Source: Stutzerimonas nosocomialis
GTDB lineage: Bacteria; Pseudomonadota; Gammaproteobacteria; Pseudomonadales; Pseudomonadaceae
Reading direction: 5' to 3'
DNA: 50,329 nt
Assembly (NCBI RefSeq): GCF_005876855.1
Contig: NZ_QLAE01000036.1
Location: 1-50,329 of the forward strand
Position numbers and translations under genes: made by a program. A model generated the notes under the pieces. That model saw only the letters and a list, made by a program, of their open reading frames with translations, made no database searches and was not told where the DNA came from. Shown here piece after piece: positions 8,182 through 17,339 of the stretch (position 1 is the first letter of the stretch; every line of letters starts with the position of its first letter).

Positions 8182-8481
8182 ATGGCGCGCTATGAATACC
8201 GAACGCATTTCGAACCGCTGACCTATCAGCAGGAAACAATCGGGCGGCTGATGTTTAAGCAGTCCAGAGAAGACTTTGGCGCACCTCAGGGTGCTGCATT
8301 CGCACTCCGGAGTCAGGAGCAGATTTTATCCGCCTTTGGCGAGGACGGGTGGGAATTGGTTTCCACTGAGGCTGTATGGAGGGCGGTTGGGCTGGCTGGG
8401 AACAATCAATCAGATCAGCCGGGTAACGGGCACTGCGTCGTTGACGGCTATCTTTTCTTCTTCAAGAAACAGCTGCCCTAG
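8182..8481 (+). CDS. DUF4177-like small protein
   Basis: A 99-residue soluble protein. It opens with ARYEYRTHF and later has LSAFGEDGWELVSTEAVW, the YEY...GWELVS pattern of DUF4177-type proteins. ATG 8182 follows an ACGAGGA ribosome-binding site; the in-frame extension upstream would run through the palindrome and is rejected. It sits as an insert between PFL_4697 and RAQPRD, where core elements usually have no gene, so it may be element-specific. Function unknown. Confidence 0.6.
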   Translation: MARYEYRTHFEPLTYQQETIGRLMFKQSREDFGAPQGAAFALRSQEQILSAFGEDGWELVSTEAVWRAVGLAGNNQSDQPGNGHCVVDGYLFFFKKQLP

Positions 8482-8621
8482 TTCGGGCTTCAGCGCGTCA
8501 ACAAACCGGTCAACACTTTTCTTTCACGTCAATAAATAGGTGAACCGCGTAGATCGCATTTCCTGCGGATAAACCCGCAGAGGCTTGGCAACCTGACAAT
8601 CAATGTCACGCCAGGATTCAG

Positions 8622-8969
8622 ATGATGACGATCAATGAGGCCCCTCTCCGAAAGCTTACAGCGCCATTGCTCCTCGCCTCGGCACTTCTGCTTTCCCCTC
8701 TTTGCTCAGCCGCCGGGTCGGCAAATGAGCAGGCGAATCTGGAACTCATTCTTCGTCAGCTGAGCATGATCGAGAAGGTTGCGCAGAAAAGCGCAGAGCT
8801 GCCTGCCGCCGAGGGCGACCGTTATCACTTTGATTACGAGCGTCTGCTTGAGGACCTCGGCCAGGTGCGGTCCGGTATCCAAGGCTACCTCTCGCCTGCT
8901 CGCGCTCAGCCACGTGATCCCGGCCAGCTTTCTGGCCATTACACCCGTACTGGGTCTGACAAGCCGTGA
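8622..8969 (+). CDS. RAQPRD family ICE protein (TIGR01690)
   Basis: A 115-residue exported protein. A signal peptide (about 10-30) is followed by a helical domain and the diagnostic hexapeptide RAQPRD near residue 95, which names the family. Probably periplasmic, with unknown mechanism. Two adjacent ATGs (8622, 8625) could both start it. Its stop overlaps the GTG start of PFL_4701. The 140-bp gap upstream contains a CTGCGG/CCGCAG hairpin and may hold an internal promoter or terminator. Confidence 0.9.
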   Translation: MMTINEAPLRKLTAPLLLASALLLSPLCSAAGSANEQANLELILRQLSMIEKVAQKSAELPAAEGDRYHFDYERLLEDLGQVRSGIQGYLSPARAQPRDPGQLSGHYTRTGSDKP

Positions 8970-9208
8970 GCGCGATGACAACGGCGCAGAGCGCTGCCTT
9001 CAAGGCAACGGGCGGCTTTGCTGCTGACAAGCTTTCGGATCTGGTCGTTGGGATCGTCCTAGCTGTACTGCTGCTCTGGGGCGCATGGGCAGTCACGACT
9101 GCCTACAAGGGCTGGGCTAGGGGGCAGGTGGAAAAGTCCGCGCTGGCGTCCCTGGTGGCGCGGTTCGCGATGATCTACCTGCTCCTGCTCGCGCTACTGG
9201 TCTCTTAA
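8966..9208 (+). CDS. ICE protein, PFL_4701 family (TIGR03758, DUF3262)
   Basis: An 80-residue membrane protein with two hydrophobic segments (about 27-45 and 63-80) and the family start AAFKATGG. GTG 8966 overlaps the RAQPRD stop (GTGA). Small proteins of this size and topology resemble VirB2/VirB3-type pilin or channel components; the pilin assignment is inference from position and shape. Confidence 0.85.
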   Translation: MSAMTTAQSAAFKATGGFAADKLSDLVVGIVLAVLLLWGAWAVTTAYKGWARGQVEKSALASLVARFAMIYLLLLALLVS

Positions 9209-9255
9209 ACCGATTTTTAGCTGTGTCACCCAACCAATGCCCAAGGAGGCATCTC

Positions 9256-9642
9256 ATGAAAGCAACCGCGCGTATCTCACCAATGGCCCGTGTAAGCGAC
9301 TGGGTAGGCTCGAAGAAGAACCAGGGGCTGCTGCTTGCCTCGATCGGAATGGGTGCGATGACCTCCGCACGCGCCGATCTACCAGAGGTCGAGCAGCCAT
9401 CCCGTGGAGGCAGTGGAATCCTCGAGCTTTGGCAGAACTACGGCTATGACGTGATCCTGCTGCTGGCTCTTGCTGTTTGCAGCATCGCCTTCCTTGGCGT
9501 GGCCTATCACTCATTCAACGTGTATGGCGAAGTCCAGACGCGGAAGGCTACATGGGGTCAATTCGGGGCAACCGTCGGCGTCGGCGGCATCTTGCTCGTA
9601 CTGGTCATCTGGATGGTCACCAAAGCCTCCGAGATCCTTTGA
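9256..9642 (+). CDS. ICE membrane protein, PFL_4702 family (TIGR03745, DUF2976)
   Basis: A 128-residue protein with a signal-like segment (about 22-40, ending SARA), a Gly/Ser-rich stretch, and two membrane helices near residues 60-80 and 100-122. ATG 9256 is chosen because AAGGAGG stands 7 nt upstream. The architecture fits a VirB2/TraA-like pilin in G-type systems. Neighbours on both sides are in the standard order. Confidence 0.85.
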   Translation: MKATARISPMARVSDWVGSKKNQGLLLASIGMGAMTSARADLPEVEQPSRGGSGILELWQNYGYDVILLLALAVCSIAFLGVAYHSFNVYGEVQTRKATWGQFGATVGVGGILLVLVIWMVTKASEIL

Positions 9643-9672
9643 CGATAGCTCCTGCTCCCGAGGACAGATCCA

Positions 9673-10080
9673 ATGATGGACAGTCATGACCCGATCAGCT
9701 TCACATCAGAGGGCACGGTGAATTTTCTGCCGAACCGCCTCAACAGGCAGCCCATTGTTGTGCTGGGTTTGACGGCCAATGAGCTGTTCTTCGTAGGGCT
9801 GTCCTCGGCGATTGCAGGCCTGGTTCTCGGCGTTCCTTTCGCCATCGTTTTCTCTTCCATTGCCATGGTCCCGACAGTAGCGCTCGTAGCGGTGTTTCTG
9901 GGCATCGGCTTGGGCGGGCGAGTGCTGCGGAGGGTGAAACGAGGCCGGCCGGACGATTGGTTCTACCGCAATCTTCAGTGGCGGATCGCAAACCGCTTTC
10001 CTCTGCTGATGGCATGGACGGGTGGGCAGGATCTGATCAAGCGCTCAGGGGTCTGGTATCACCGGCGAGGGGAAAGATAG
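9673..10080 (+). CDS. Conjugative transfer region protein TIGR03750 (DUF3487), TraL-like
   Basis: A 135-residue inner-membrane protein. The family start is NFLPNRLNRQPIVVLGLTANEL. Two close membrane helices (about 37-80) are followed by a basic cytoplasmic tail (RRVKRGRPDDWFYRNLQWRIA). The layout equals TraL/VirB3 of other type IV systems. Starts at either 9673 or 9676 are possible. The TAG stop overlaps the GTG of the next gene. Confidence 0.88.
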   Translation: MMDSHDPISFTSEGTVNFLPNRLNRQPIVVLGLTANELFFVGLSSAIAGLVLGVPFAIVFSSIAMVPTVALVAVFLGIGLGGRVLRRVKRGRPDDWFYRNLQWRIANRFPLLMAWTGGQDLIKRSGVWYHRRGER

Positions 10081-10742
10081 TGAGCAGAGTCAGAAACGAG
10101 GTGCGCCGCCTCGAGGGGCACGTGACCTCACTGAGAATTGCGTTGCTCTTGGTAAGCATGCTTGCTGCCTATGGCATCTACGGTATGAAGACAGCGCCGG
10201 ACAGCCTGAATATTCACGTGCCGCCTGATCTCCGGTCAGGTAGCTCGCGTATGTGGTGGGACATTCCGCCGGAGAATATCTACGCGTTCACCAGCTACAT
10301 CTTCCAGCAGCTCAATAGCTGGCCGGCCGATGGAGCCAAAGACTACAAGCGAAATATCCACGCTTTACAGAATTACCTCACTCCAGCTTGCAAGGTGTTC
10401 CTTGAAGGTGACTACGAGTTTCGTAACAAAAACAATGAGTTGAAAGGTCGGGTCCGTGGTGTTTATGAGCTGCCTGGCCGGGGCTATGCCGATGACGAGG
10501 CTCTGCGAGTACAGCAGCAGTCGATTAACGACTGGATCGTCAATCTCGATCTGGCAACGGACGAGTACTACTCCTCCGAGCCGGTGAAGCGGACCTTCGT
10601 TCGCTATCCGATTCGAGTCGTTCGCCTGGACAAGGACGCGGAAAAGAACCCGTGGGGGTTGGCCCTGGACTGCTACTCAAGCGCGCCGATGCGTATCGCA
10701 ACTCCTGATGAACAAGCTGCAACATCCACGGAGGTCAAGTGA
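10080..10742 (+). CDS. ICE protein, PFL_4703 family (TIGR03746, DUF2895), TraE-like
   Basis: A 220-residue bitopic protein. It has a short cytoplasmic N terminus, one membrane helix (about 18-35), then a periplasmic domain with VPPDLRSGSSRMWWDIPPENIYAF split over residues 48-75. Shape and position correspond to TraE/VirB8 assembly factors. The GTG at 10080 is preferred because it overlaps the previous TAG; the longer frame would overlap 41 codons of TIGR03750. It overlaps PFL_4704 at 10739-10742. Confidence 0.88.
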   Translation: MSRVRNEVRRLEGHVTSLRIALLLVSMLAAYGIYGMKTAPDSLNIHVPPDLRSGSSRMWWDIPPENIYAFTSYIFQQLNSWPADGAKDYKRNIHALQNYLTPACKVFLEGDYEFRNKNNELKGRVRGVYELPGRGYADDEALRVQQQSINDWIVNLDLATDEYYSSEPVKRTFVRYPIRVVRLDKDAEKNPWGLALDCYSSAPMRIATPDEQAATSTEVK

Positions 10743-11647
10743 TGGCTCGGACACAATTGCGCTTGCGCACGAGGCGGCTGCTGGCCTGGCTGGTGGTGAT
10801 CGCCAGCGGCTCGGCTAATGCAGTAGAGATTATGCGGTGGGAGCGCTTGCCTCTGGCCGTACACCTTCAGGTTGGACAGGAGCGCATTATCTTTGTCGAT
10901 CAAAATGTGCGCGTCGGCATCCCATCTTCCATTCGCGATGATGTCCGTGTGCAGAGTGCTAGCGGTGCCATTTACCTGCTGGCCTCCAAGCCGATCGAAC
11001 CGACACGGATACAACTTCAGTCTGCAACCACTGGTGAACTGATCCTCGTCGACATTGCTGCCACTGCCGCGGAGGACGGAGCACCGGAGCTTGAGCCGGT
11101 GAAGATTGTGCGGGGGGATACCGCACCGGAGCGTTATGGCAGAGCTTCTGACAGCAGTGATGAAGTAGAAGAGGACGAAGCAGGGCCAGCGGAGCTTACT
11201 AAGCAGCCGCGAGAAACGCCGATTCCGGTAGTGCTTACCCGCTATGCAGCCCAGTCGTTGTACGCGCCTCTGCGGACGGTGGAGCCGGTCGAAGGCATTG
11301 CCCAGGTCAACATACATCCCCGTCTCGATCTATCAACGCTTGCGCCTTCATTGCCTGTTCGAGCACGAGCCCTGGCAGCGTGGCGGCTAAGTGATTACTG
11401 GGTCACTGCCGTGAAGCTCACCAACATGTCTGCGCACCCTGTCGATCTGGACCCGCGTGCTCTGCAGGGTGACCTGCAGACAGCTACCTTCCAGCATTCC
11501 TTTTTGGGGCGGCGAGGAAATCCAAGCGATACGACGGTGGTTTACCTGGTCACTAGAGGTCGCGACCTCGCCAAGTCAGTCCTGCCAACCCTGAGCCAGG
11601 TGGACTCGGCCAGCAATCTGGGAGGGGCCAACCATGGCGATAAATAA
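10739..11647 (+). CDS. ICE protein, PFL_4704 family (TIGR03749, DUF3438), TraK-like
   Basis: 302 residues with a signal peptide (about 1-27, ending SANA). The mature protein starts VEIMRWERLPLAVHLQVGQERIIF split into beta strands, then has an acidic linker (about 135-155) and a beta-rich C terminus. This is the TraK/VirB9-like secretin-type component. The C terminus overlaps the PFL_4705 start by 14 bp, consistent with translational coupling. Confidence 0.88.
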   Translation: MMARTQLRLRTRRLLAWLVVIASGSANAVEIMRWERLPLAVHLQVGQERIIFVDQNVRVGIPSSIRDDVRVQSASGAIYLLASKPIEPTRIQLQSATTGELILVDIAATAAEDGAPELEPVKIVRGDTAPERYGRASDSSDEVEEDEAGPAELTKQPRETPIPVVLTRYAAQSLYAPLRTVEPVEGIAQVNIHPRLDLSTLAPSLPVRARALAAWRLSDYWVTAVKLTNMSAHPVDLDPRALQGDLQTATFQHSFLGRRGNPSDTTVVYLVTRGRDLAKSVLPTLSQVDSASNLGGANHGDK

Positions 11648-13127
11648 ATCAACTGGACTCCTCAAGTGGCTCGCTGCAGGTGTTGCGGTGGTGTTGGTAT
11701 TGGCCATCGTGAAAGTCATCAACAACGGCAAAGTCGACAAGGCGAGCACAGACGTTGTCGAGGTTCCGGTGCTCTCTGAGGAAGAGATGGAAAACCTGGG
11801 CATCCAGGGCGACACGCCACAGGACACCGTGGCCACCCTGGTGGGCCAAGTCAAAGCCATGCGTACCGAGATGAAAACAGCTCAAGCGGCAAATGAAGAG
11901 TTGATGAAAGAGAACAAACGGCTCAGGGCTCGTGAGCGTGACATCGACTCCCGCATCGCAACTGGCCTGGCTGGGGAGCGCGCCAAGATTAAGGATGACC
12001 GTGAGGAGGTAGAAAGGGCAAAGAAAGAAGCTCGAAGCCTGCTCGATAAGTTCCGAAGCGCGTATGAGAACCGCCTGCCCGGCAGCAAGGACGAGAAAGA
12101 ACTACCTGTGGGCTTTGGGTTGAAGGAGGGAGAAGGATCGGAGTTCGCCAGCGACGGCGAGAGCATGGTTTGGATCGAGCCGTCGGACCAGCGCCAGGCA
12201 GACCCGAAGGCGGGCGGTTCTTCTAGGGCGAAGAGTGACAGCTACAGTTTCCCTACCAGCTTTGGCGAAGCCGTCGATAGCACTCAAGCGAAGCTGAACA
12301 CTGGAGTAGCGAAGACCCCCGGGGGGGCGAAGAAAAAGGAGGTCAAGCCGGTATACACCGTGCCTCAGAACTCCACGCTGATGGGTTCCACGGCCATGAC
12401 CGCTCTGATTGGTCGGGTACCGATCGATGGAACAGTGAATGACCCATATCCGTTCAAGGTCATCGTCGGCGCAGAAAACCTTACTGCCAATGGAATTGAT
12501 CTGCCTGAGGTTGCCGGCGCGGTCGTCAGTGGCACAGCGACCGGTGACTGGACTCTGTCGTGCGTACGAGGTCAGGTCCGCAGCATCACCTTTGTATTTA
12601 ACGATGGAACTGTACGCACCCTCCCTACCCCTGAGGATGCAGCTCAGGCTAAGAGCGGAACCAACCAGACTAATGGCCGGCAGCTGGATCAGATTCAGGG
12701 AGGACTGGGCTGGATCAGTGACCCATACGGCATTCCGTGTATCGCGGGAGAGCGTAAGAGCAACGCTAAACAATACATCGGCACGCAGAGCCTCGTGACT
12801 GCTGCAGGGGCCGGTGTCGCCACCCTTCTCGGAAACCAAGACGAAAGCAAAAGTGGAACAGCCGTCTTCGGGAGCACCGGTTCAGGCCAGTTCGCTTCAT
12901 CCACCGTAACCGGTAACCAGGCGATGCAGCAGATCCTCAGCAGCGGCGTGAGCGATATCTCGGACTGGGTTAACAAGCTCTATGGAGAAGCCTTCGCAGC
13001 CATCTACGTGCAGCCCAACGCCAAGGTCGCTATCCACATCGATCAAGAATTGCAGATCGATTATGAAATCAAGGGCCGCAAGGTCCGGTACGCAATGGGG
13101 GCTACTCATGCTTCGACGCTCGATTGA
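11634..13127 (+). CDS. ICE protein, PFL_4705 family (TIGR03752), TraB/VirB10-like
   Basis: 497 residues. One N-terminal membrane helix (about 10-28), a coiled coil (about 60-145), a linker, and a C-terminal beta-barrel-type domain (about 235-495, with STLMGSTAMTALIGRVP and GGLGWISDPYGIPCIAG). This matches VirB10/TraB proteins that span the envelope and sense the ATPases. It overlaps PFL_4704 upstream and the lipoprotein gene downstream by 20 bp. Confidence 0.9.
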   Translation: MAINKSTGLLKWLAAGVAVVLVLAIVKVINNGKVDKASTDVVEVPVLSEEEMENLGIQGDTPQDTVATLVGQVKAMRTEMKTAQAANEELMKENKRLRARERDIDSRIATGLAGERAKIKDDREEVERAKKEARSLLDKFRSAYENRLPGSKDEKELPVGFGLKEGEGSEFASDGESMVWIEPSDQRQADPKAGGSSRAKSDSYSFPTSFGEAVDSTQAKLNTGVAKTPGGAKKKEVKPVYTVPQNSTLMGSTAMTALIGRVPIDGTVNDPYPFKVIVGAENLTANGIDLPEVAGAVVSGTATGDWTLSCVRGQVRSITFVFNDGTVRTLPTPEDAAQAKSGTNQTNGRQLDQIQGGLGWISDPYGIPCIAGERKSNAKQYIGTQSLVTAAGAGVATLLGNQDESKSGTAVFGSTGSGQFASSTVTGNQAMQQILSSGVSDISDWVNKLYGEAFAAIYVQPNAKVAIHIDQELQIDYEIKGRKVRYAMGATHASTLD

Positions 13128-13536
13128 GATTGCAGCGGTGATCGCTGTGATAGCTGCTGCACTACAAGGCTGCACGACCACCAAGGACGAGATGCTGCCT
13201 CATGGGGACGAGACGATGATGGACGTCTGGATGCACAGCACTGGAGGAGGTGCAGGGGGCATAGGCGAGCGAAAGCTGCTGGACGCGAGACAGGATCTTC
13301 GCCGGGCGATATCGACATCCGATTCGGTTCAGGAGGAAAACGCCAGATATACGCGAACGGCTCAGAATGAGATTTATAGCCAGTTCAAGCGCCTGCCCAA
13401 CCCTGACCTGGTTATGTATGTGTATCCGCACCTTGCTGGGACCGATCCGGCTCCGATCCCAGGTTACAGCACGGTGTTCCCGTTGTATCAGCGGGTTCAA
13501 TACGCAATGCCAGGTGAGCGGACCGAGGACTACTGA
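13108..13536 (+). CDS. Conjugative transfer lipoprotein TIGR03751, TraV/VirB7-like
   Basis: A 142-residue lipoprotein with lipobox LQGC (Cys about 22) and family motifs YTRTAQNEIYSQFKRLPNPDLVMYVYPHL and IPGYSTVFPLYQ split across residues 75-130. It would anchor the core complex in the outer membrane. ATG 13108 gives a proper lipoprotein signal and overlaps the end of PFL_4705; the longer frame to 12982 is mostly shadow coding. The ATPase gene follows 2 bp later. Confidence 0.87.
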   Translation: MLRRSIEIAAVIAVIAAALQGCTTTKDEMLPHGDETMMDVWMHSTGGGAGGIGERKLLDARQDLRRAISTSDSVQEENARYTRTAQNEIYSQFKRLPNPDLVMYVYPHLAGTDPAPIPGYSTVFPLYQRVQYAMPGERTEDY

Positions 13537-13538
13537 CC

Positions 13539-16451
13539 ATGACGAGCCAAGCAAAATTTTCGCTGGGTAAGCTGTTTGCACTGGGGCAGGGGCGCGCTCA
13601 ACGGGGAGCTGCGCGCCCGGATGCTTGGGAGGAACATCTCGCGAAGCTACGTGAGCGTGGCATCCCTGAGCCAGGCGAAGCAGTTGAAGGCGATCGGAGC
13701 GCTGTGTCGGAGGCGGACTATCGCCGAGCATACGACGTGCCACCTTCGTTTGTCCGTATGCTGCCGTGGGCTGAGTACTTGCCCGATAGCGAGTGCATGC
13801 TTCTCGAAGATGCAGTCTCGGTAGCAGCGTTCTTTGAACTCTCTGCAGTCGGCACTGAAGGACGGGAGCCCGATTGGCTCCGCGCAGTGCGGGATGGGCT
13901 CGAGAATGCCCTGCAGGACAGCTTTGACGAACACGATGATCAGAATTGGGTGTGCCAGTTCTATGCACGAGAGGATACGAACTGGGACCCCTTCACTGAG
14001 CGTCTAGCGAACTACATCCAACCACGTGCGAAGGGTACGAAATTCACCGAAAGCTACTTACGTGACTTCGCTCACCACCTCAAGGGCGTCTCTCGACCGG
14101 GTGGATTGTTCGAAGATACGGCCGTCTCCCGATTACCGTGGCGTGGGCAGATGCGCCAAGTGCGGATGGTGATTTACCGGCGAGCCAACGGTAGTACAGC
14201 TCGACGTGGCCAGGCTCCAGAAGATGAGCTGAACACCATTTGTGATCGACTAGTGGGCGGGCTGGCCAACTCGAATGTACGCGCCACACGCATGAACGAA
14301 GCGAAAATTCATGATTGGCTGCTGCGCTGGTTCAACCCTAACCCCAAGCTGCTGGATGATAAGGACGAGTTTTATCGTCTAACCGCTTACCCTGAAACCA
14401 CCGAACCAGGAGAGCTTGAGCTAGCTACCGGCAGGGACTTTTCCGATCGCCTTTTCTTCAACCAGCCCATCTCCGACGTCCAGAACGGGGTTTGGTATTT
14501 CGACGACATGCCTCACCGCGTCGTGATGGTCGATAGGTTGCGCAATGCCCCAAAAATCGGCCATCTCACAGGGGAGACCAAGAAAGGGGGGGACGCGATC
14601 AATGCCCTGTTCGATCAGATGCCTGAGGACACGACCTTGTGCATCACGATGGTTGTTACCCCGCAAGACATCCTTGAGGACAAGCTCAATTACCTAGGGA
14701 AAAAGTCCGTTGGCGACACCCTGGCTTCTTCTCAGGCACGCGAAGACATCGATCGAGCCCGAACGATTCTCGGCAGCTCCCATAAGCTTTACCAATGCAG
14801 CATAGGCTTCTACATTCGCGGCAATGACTTCCAGCAGCTGGACGACCGCACGCTACAGCTGCATAACGTGCTGCTGAACAACGGCCTACTGCCGGTACGA
14901 GAGCATGATGAAGTAGCACCGCTTAACAGCTATTTACGGTGGCTCCCAGCCTGCTTTGACCCATCGGTGAAAAACGCTGAATGGTACACGCGCCTCATGT
15001 TCGTCCAGCACGTCGCCAATCTGTGTCCCGTTTGGGGACGGAGTGAGGGCACAGGGCATCCTGGCTTTACAGTGTTCAATCGTGGCGGCGGACCGGTCAC
15101 GTTCGATCCGCTCAACCCGCTCGATCGACAGATGAACGCTCACCTGTTCCTGTTCGGTCCGACGGGCGCGGGCAAATCAGCAACGCTAAACTCGCTGATC
15201 CATCAGGTGCTGGCTATCTATCGCCCTCGGATTTTCATCGTAGAAGCCGGAAACTCCTTTGGGCTGACTGGGGACTATGCGGCCCGGATGGGGCTTACCG
15301 TAAACCGAGTCAAGCTTGCTCCAGGCACCGGGGTCAGCTTGGCTCCCTTTGCAGACGCCACGAAGCTGCTTACGCCCGAACAGCAAAACCGGCTGAACGT
15401 CGAAGAAGAGGATCTCGAGGACGATCTCCAAAGTCGTGGTAAGAACACCCCCGCTCAAAGCTCTGATGACGATGACGAGCGAGACATCCTAGGAGAGCTG
15501 GAAATTACAGCTCGGCTCATGATCACAGGGGGCGAAGCCAAAGAAGACGCTCGCATGTCCCGGGCTGATCGAAGCGCGATCCGCCAGTGCATATTGAAAG
15601 CGGCAGAACGCTGCCAGCGCGAAGGTCGAACCGTGCTGACACAGGACGTGAGGGATGCCCTTCATGCGGCGGGACGTGACGAGTCGATGCCAGAGTCCCG
15701 ACGGCACCGTATGCTTGAGATGGGCGACGCAATGGATATGTTCTGCCAGGGCGCTGATGGCTCCATGTTCAATCGTGAAGGCACTCCTTGGCCCGAGGCT
15801 GACATCACTATTGTCGACCTTGCCACGTATGCCCGGGAGGGCTACGGAGCACAGCTCTCCATCGCATATATCTCGCTCATCAACACGGTGAACAACATCG
15901 CAGAGCGCGATCAATACCTCGGGCGTCCGATCATCAACGTGACGGACGAGGGACATATCATCACCAAGAACCCCCTGCTCTCGCCCTACGTGGTGAAGAT
16001 CACCAAGATGTGGCGGAAGTTGGGGGCTTGGTTCTGGCTGGCTACTCAGAACGTCGACGACTTGCCCCCTGAAGCCGCGCCGATGTTGAACATGATCGAG
16101 TGGTGGATCTGCCTGAGCATGCCGCCAGATGAGGTCGGCAAGATCGCACGTTTCCGTGAGCTGAACGAATCGCAGAAAGCCTTGATGCTCTCGGCCCGCA
16201 AGGAGAAGCACAAATATGCCGAAGGTGTTGTTCTCAGCAAGTCCATGGAGCTGTTATTCCGTACCGTGCCGCCGAGCCTGTACCTGGCTCTCGCAATGAC
16301 GGAGCCGGACGAAAAGAACGAGCGTTATCGGATCATGAACGAACATGGTTGCGAGGAAGTGGATGCGGCGATCCTCATGGCGGAACGCATAGATAAAGCG
16401 CGCGGCCTTGAGATCATCAAGCGGGACAATGCGGGGGGACAGTATGAGTAG
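13539..16451 (+). CDS. Conjugative transfer ATPase, TraC/VirB4-like (TIGR03744, PFL_4706)
   Basis: 970 residues. The N-terminal family domain includes WAEYLPDSECMLLEDAVSVAAFFEL (split about 75-100). Walker A is FGPTGAGKSA near residue 545; the downstream nucleotide-binding core includes NVTDEGHIITKNPL and LATQNVDDLP. An acidic insert (about residues 625-650, many D and E) is seen between core motifs. It energises pilus assembly and substrate transfer at the inner membrane. Length agrees with the family. Confidence 0.93.
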   Translation: MTSQAKFSLGKLFALGQGRAQRGAARPDAWEEHLAKLRERGIPEPGEAVEGDRSAVSEADYRRAYDVPPSFVRMLPWAEYLPDSECMLLEDAVSVAAFFELSAVGTEGREPDWLRAVRDGLENALQDSFDEHDDQNWVCQFYAREDTNWDPFTERLANYIQPRAKGTKFTESYLRDFAHHLKGVSRPGGLFEDTAVSRLPWRGQMRQVRMVIYRRANGSTARRGQAPEDELNTICDRLVGGLANSNVRATRMNEAKIHDWLLRWFNPNPKLLDDKDEFYRLTAYPETTEPGELELATGRDFSDRLFFNQPISDVQNGVWYFDDMPHRVVMVDRLRNAPKIGHLTGETKKGGDAINALFDQMPEDTTLCITMVVTPQDILEDKLNYLGKKSVGDTLASSQAREDIDRARTILGSSHKLYQCSIGFYIRGNDFQQLDDRTLQLHNVLLNNGLLPVREHDEVAPLNSYLRWLPACFDPSVKNAEWYTRLMFVQHVANLCPVWGRSEGTGHPGFTVFNRGGGPVTFDPLNPLDRQMNAHLFLFGPTGAGKSATLNSLIHQVLAIYRPRIFIVEAGNSFGLTGDYAARMGLTVNRVKLAPGTGVSLAPFADATKLLTPEQQNRLNVEEEDLEDDLQSRGKNTPAQSSDDDDERDILGELEITARLMITGGEAKEDARMSRADRSAIRQCILKAAERCQREGRTVLTQDVRDALHAAGRDESMPESRRHRMLEMGDAMDMFCQGADGSMFNREGTPWPEADITIVDLATYAREGYGAQLSIAYISLINTVNNIAERDQYLGRPIINVTDEGHIITKNPLLSPYVVKITKMWRKLGAWFWLATQNVDDLPPEAAPMLNMIEWWICLSMPPDEVGKIARFRELNESQKALMLSARKEKHKYAEGVVLSKSMELLFRTVPPSLYLALAMTEPDEKNERYRIMNEHGCEEVDAAILMAERIDKARGLEIIKRDNAGGQYE

Positions 16452-16764
16452 TCGAGCTATGGACACTGTAACCCAGGAGCTGATCGACACTTTGACTGAT
16501 CTGCTTCGTGAGCATCCGGCTGCAGCTTTGCAATCGCTGCAAGTCGGGGCTCCCGCGCTGATTGACTCGTTACAGGTTGTACGAAGTTTTGCTGTCGATC
16601 GTCGTGAAATAAGCGCCTCTCTTGTCGAGAACCTCAAGGAGTGGCTCGCTCGACACCCTCAACCGGATGACGCCTCAGAGGAGCTACTTCAAATCAGAGC
16701 CACTCTGGACCTCCCCGAAATCCGCCTGCCGGCATGTACTGCCAATTTGCCGGTTTGCCGGTAA
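16444..16764 (+). CDS. Small protein of unknown function after the VirB4-like ATPase
   Basis: A 106-residue soluble, helix-rich protein. It starts by overlap with the ATPase gene (ATGAGTAG at 16444) and is the last gene before a terminator, closing the first transfer transcription unit. No motif recognised. Confidence 0.6.
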   Translation: MSSRAMDTVTQELIDTLTDLLREHPAAALQSLQVGAPALIDSLQVVRSFAVDRREISASLVENLKEWLARHPQPDDASEELLQIRATLDLPEIRLPACTANLPVCR

Positions 16765-16780
16765 ACCGGCACTGATCGAA

Positions 16781-16800
16781 GGGGCCGCAGGCCCCTTTTC
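16781..16800 (+). terminator. Rho-independent terminator of the first transfer operon
   Basis: Stem GGGGCC/GGCCCC with loop GCA, followed by TTTTC. A second perfect repeat, GCCGGTTT/AAACCGGC (16749-16770), lies at the stop codon just before it. Confidence 0.8.
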
Positions 16801-16911
16801 TCATCGCAACGCCCCCCAAGAAAATAGTGATTCGCGAGATTCGCATTGTTTGCGGAAAGGCTAACGGGATTGCGTTTGACTGTCCTCAAATGAACCGCGA
16901 GGTGCAGTCCA

Positions 16912-17337
16912 GTGGACCCTTTCCGAATCGCCCGATCGCTTCCAGCCAGCGTTGGACCCGTACTTTGCCTACTGGCCGGCTCGTGCCTAGCCGAGACGAT
17001 TGTCGTTACGGACAGCCACCATCCTGTCACCAATGCCGGCGATGCCAGGGTTATTGAACTAGACCGAGCGGAGCAACTCACGAAAGCCCTGTCCGCGGGC
17101 CTGCCGACGAACCCGCAGCTAGCGACTATTTCAGCCAAGAAGAGGCTGTCCAGCGAAGAAGGACGCCGAATAACGGCAGAGCTTAGGCGGGCCTACCAGG
17201 ACGTTGCAGACGCCAGAGGCCTGAGGGTCCAGAAAATACCCGCTGTGGTCGTTGACCGTTCCTTTGTCGTCTACGGGCTGGCGGATGTAGCTGCAGCCAC
17301 GGAGCTAATCGACGCTTATCAAAAGGGGGCGAACTAG
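16912..17337 (+). CDS. ICE protein, PFL_4709 family (TIGR03757, DUF1525)
   Basis: A 141-residue exported protein with a signal peptide (about 1-25). The family pattern is complete: DSHHPVTNAGDARVIELDRA, AYQDVADARGL, KIPAVVVDRSFVVYGLADV. The fold is thioredoxin-like without CxxC. GTG 16912 is the only start giving the signal peptide. It opens the second transfer unit with PFL_4710 two bp downstream. The 147-bp gap upstream should hold its promoter. Confidence 0.88.
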   Translation: MDPFRIARSLPASVGPVLCLLAGSCLAETIVVTDSHHPVTNAGDARVIELDRAEQLTKALSAGLPTNPQLATISAKKRLSSEEGRRITAELRRAYQDVADARGLRVQKIPAVVVDRSFVVYGLADVAAATELIDAYQKGAN

Positions 17338-17339
17338 CT

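Noticed and set aside
12102-12839. A 245-codon minus-strand open frame
   Set aside because: Antisense to the PFL_4705 gene, whose domains are continuous in the plus frame.
15489-16211. A 240-codon minus-strand open frame
   Set aside because: Antisense to the VirB4-like ATPase core motifs.
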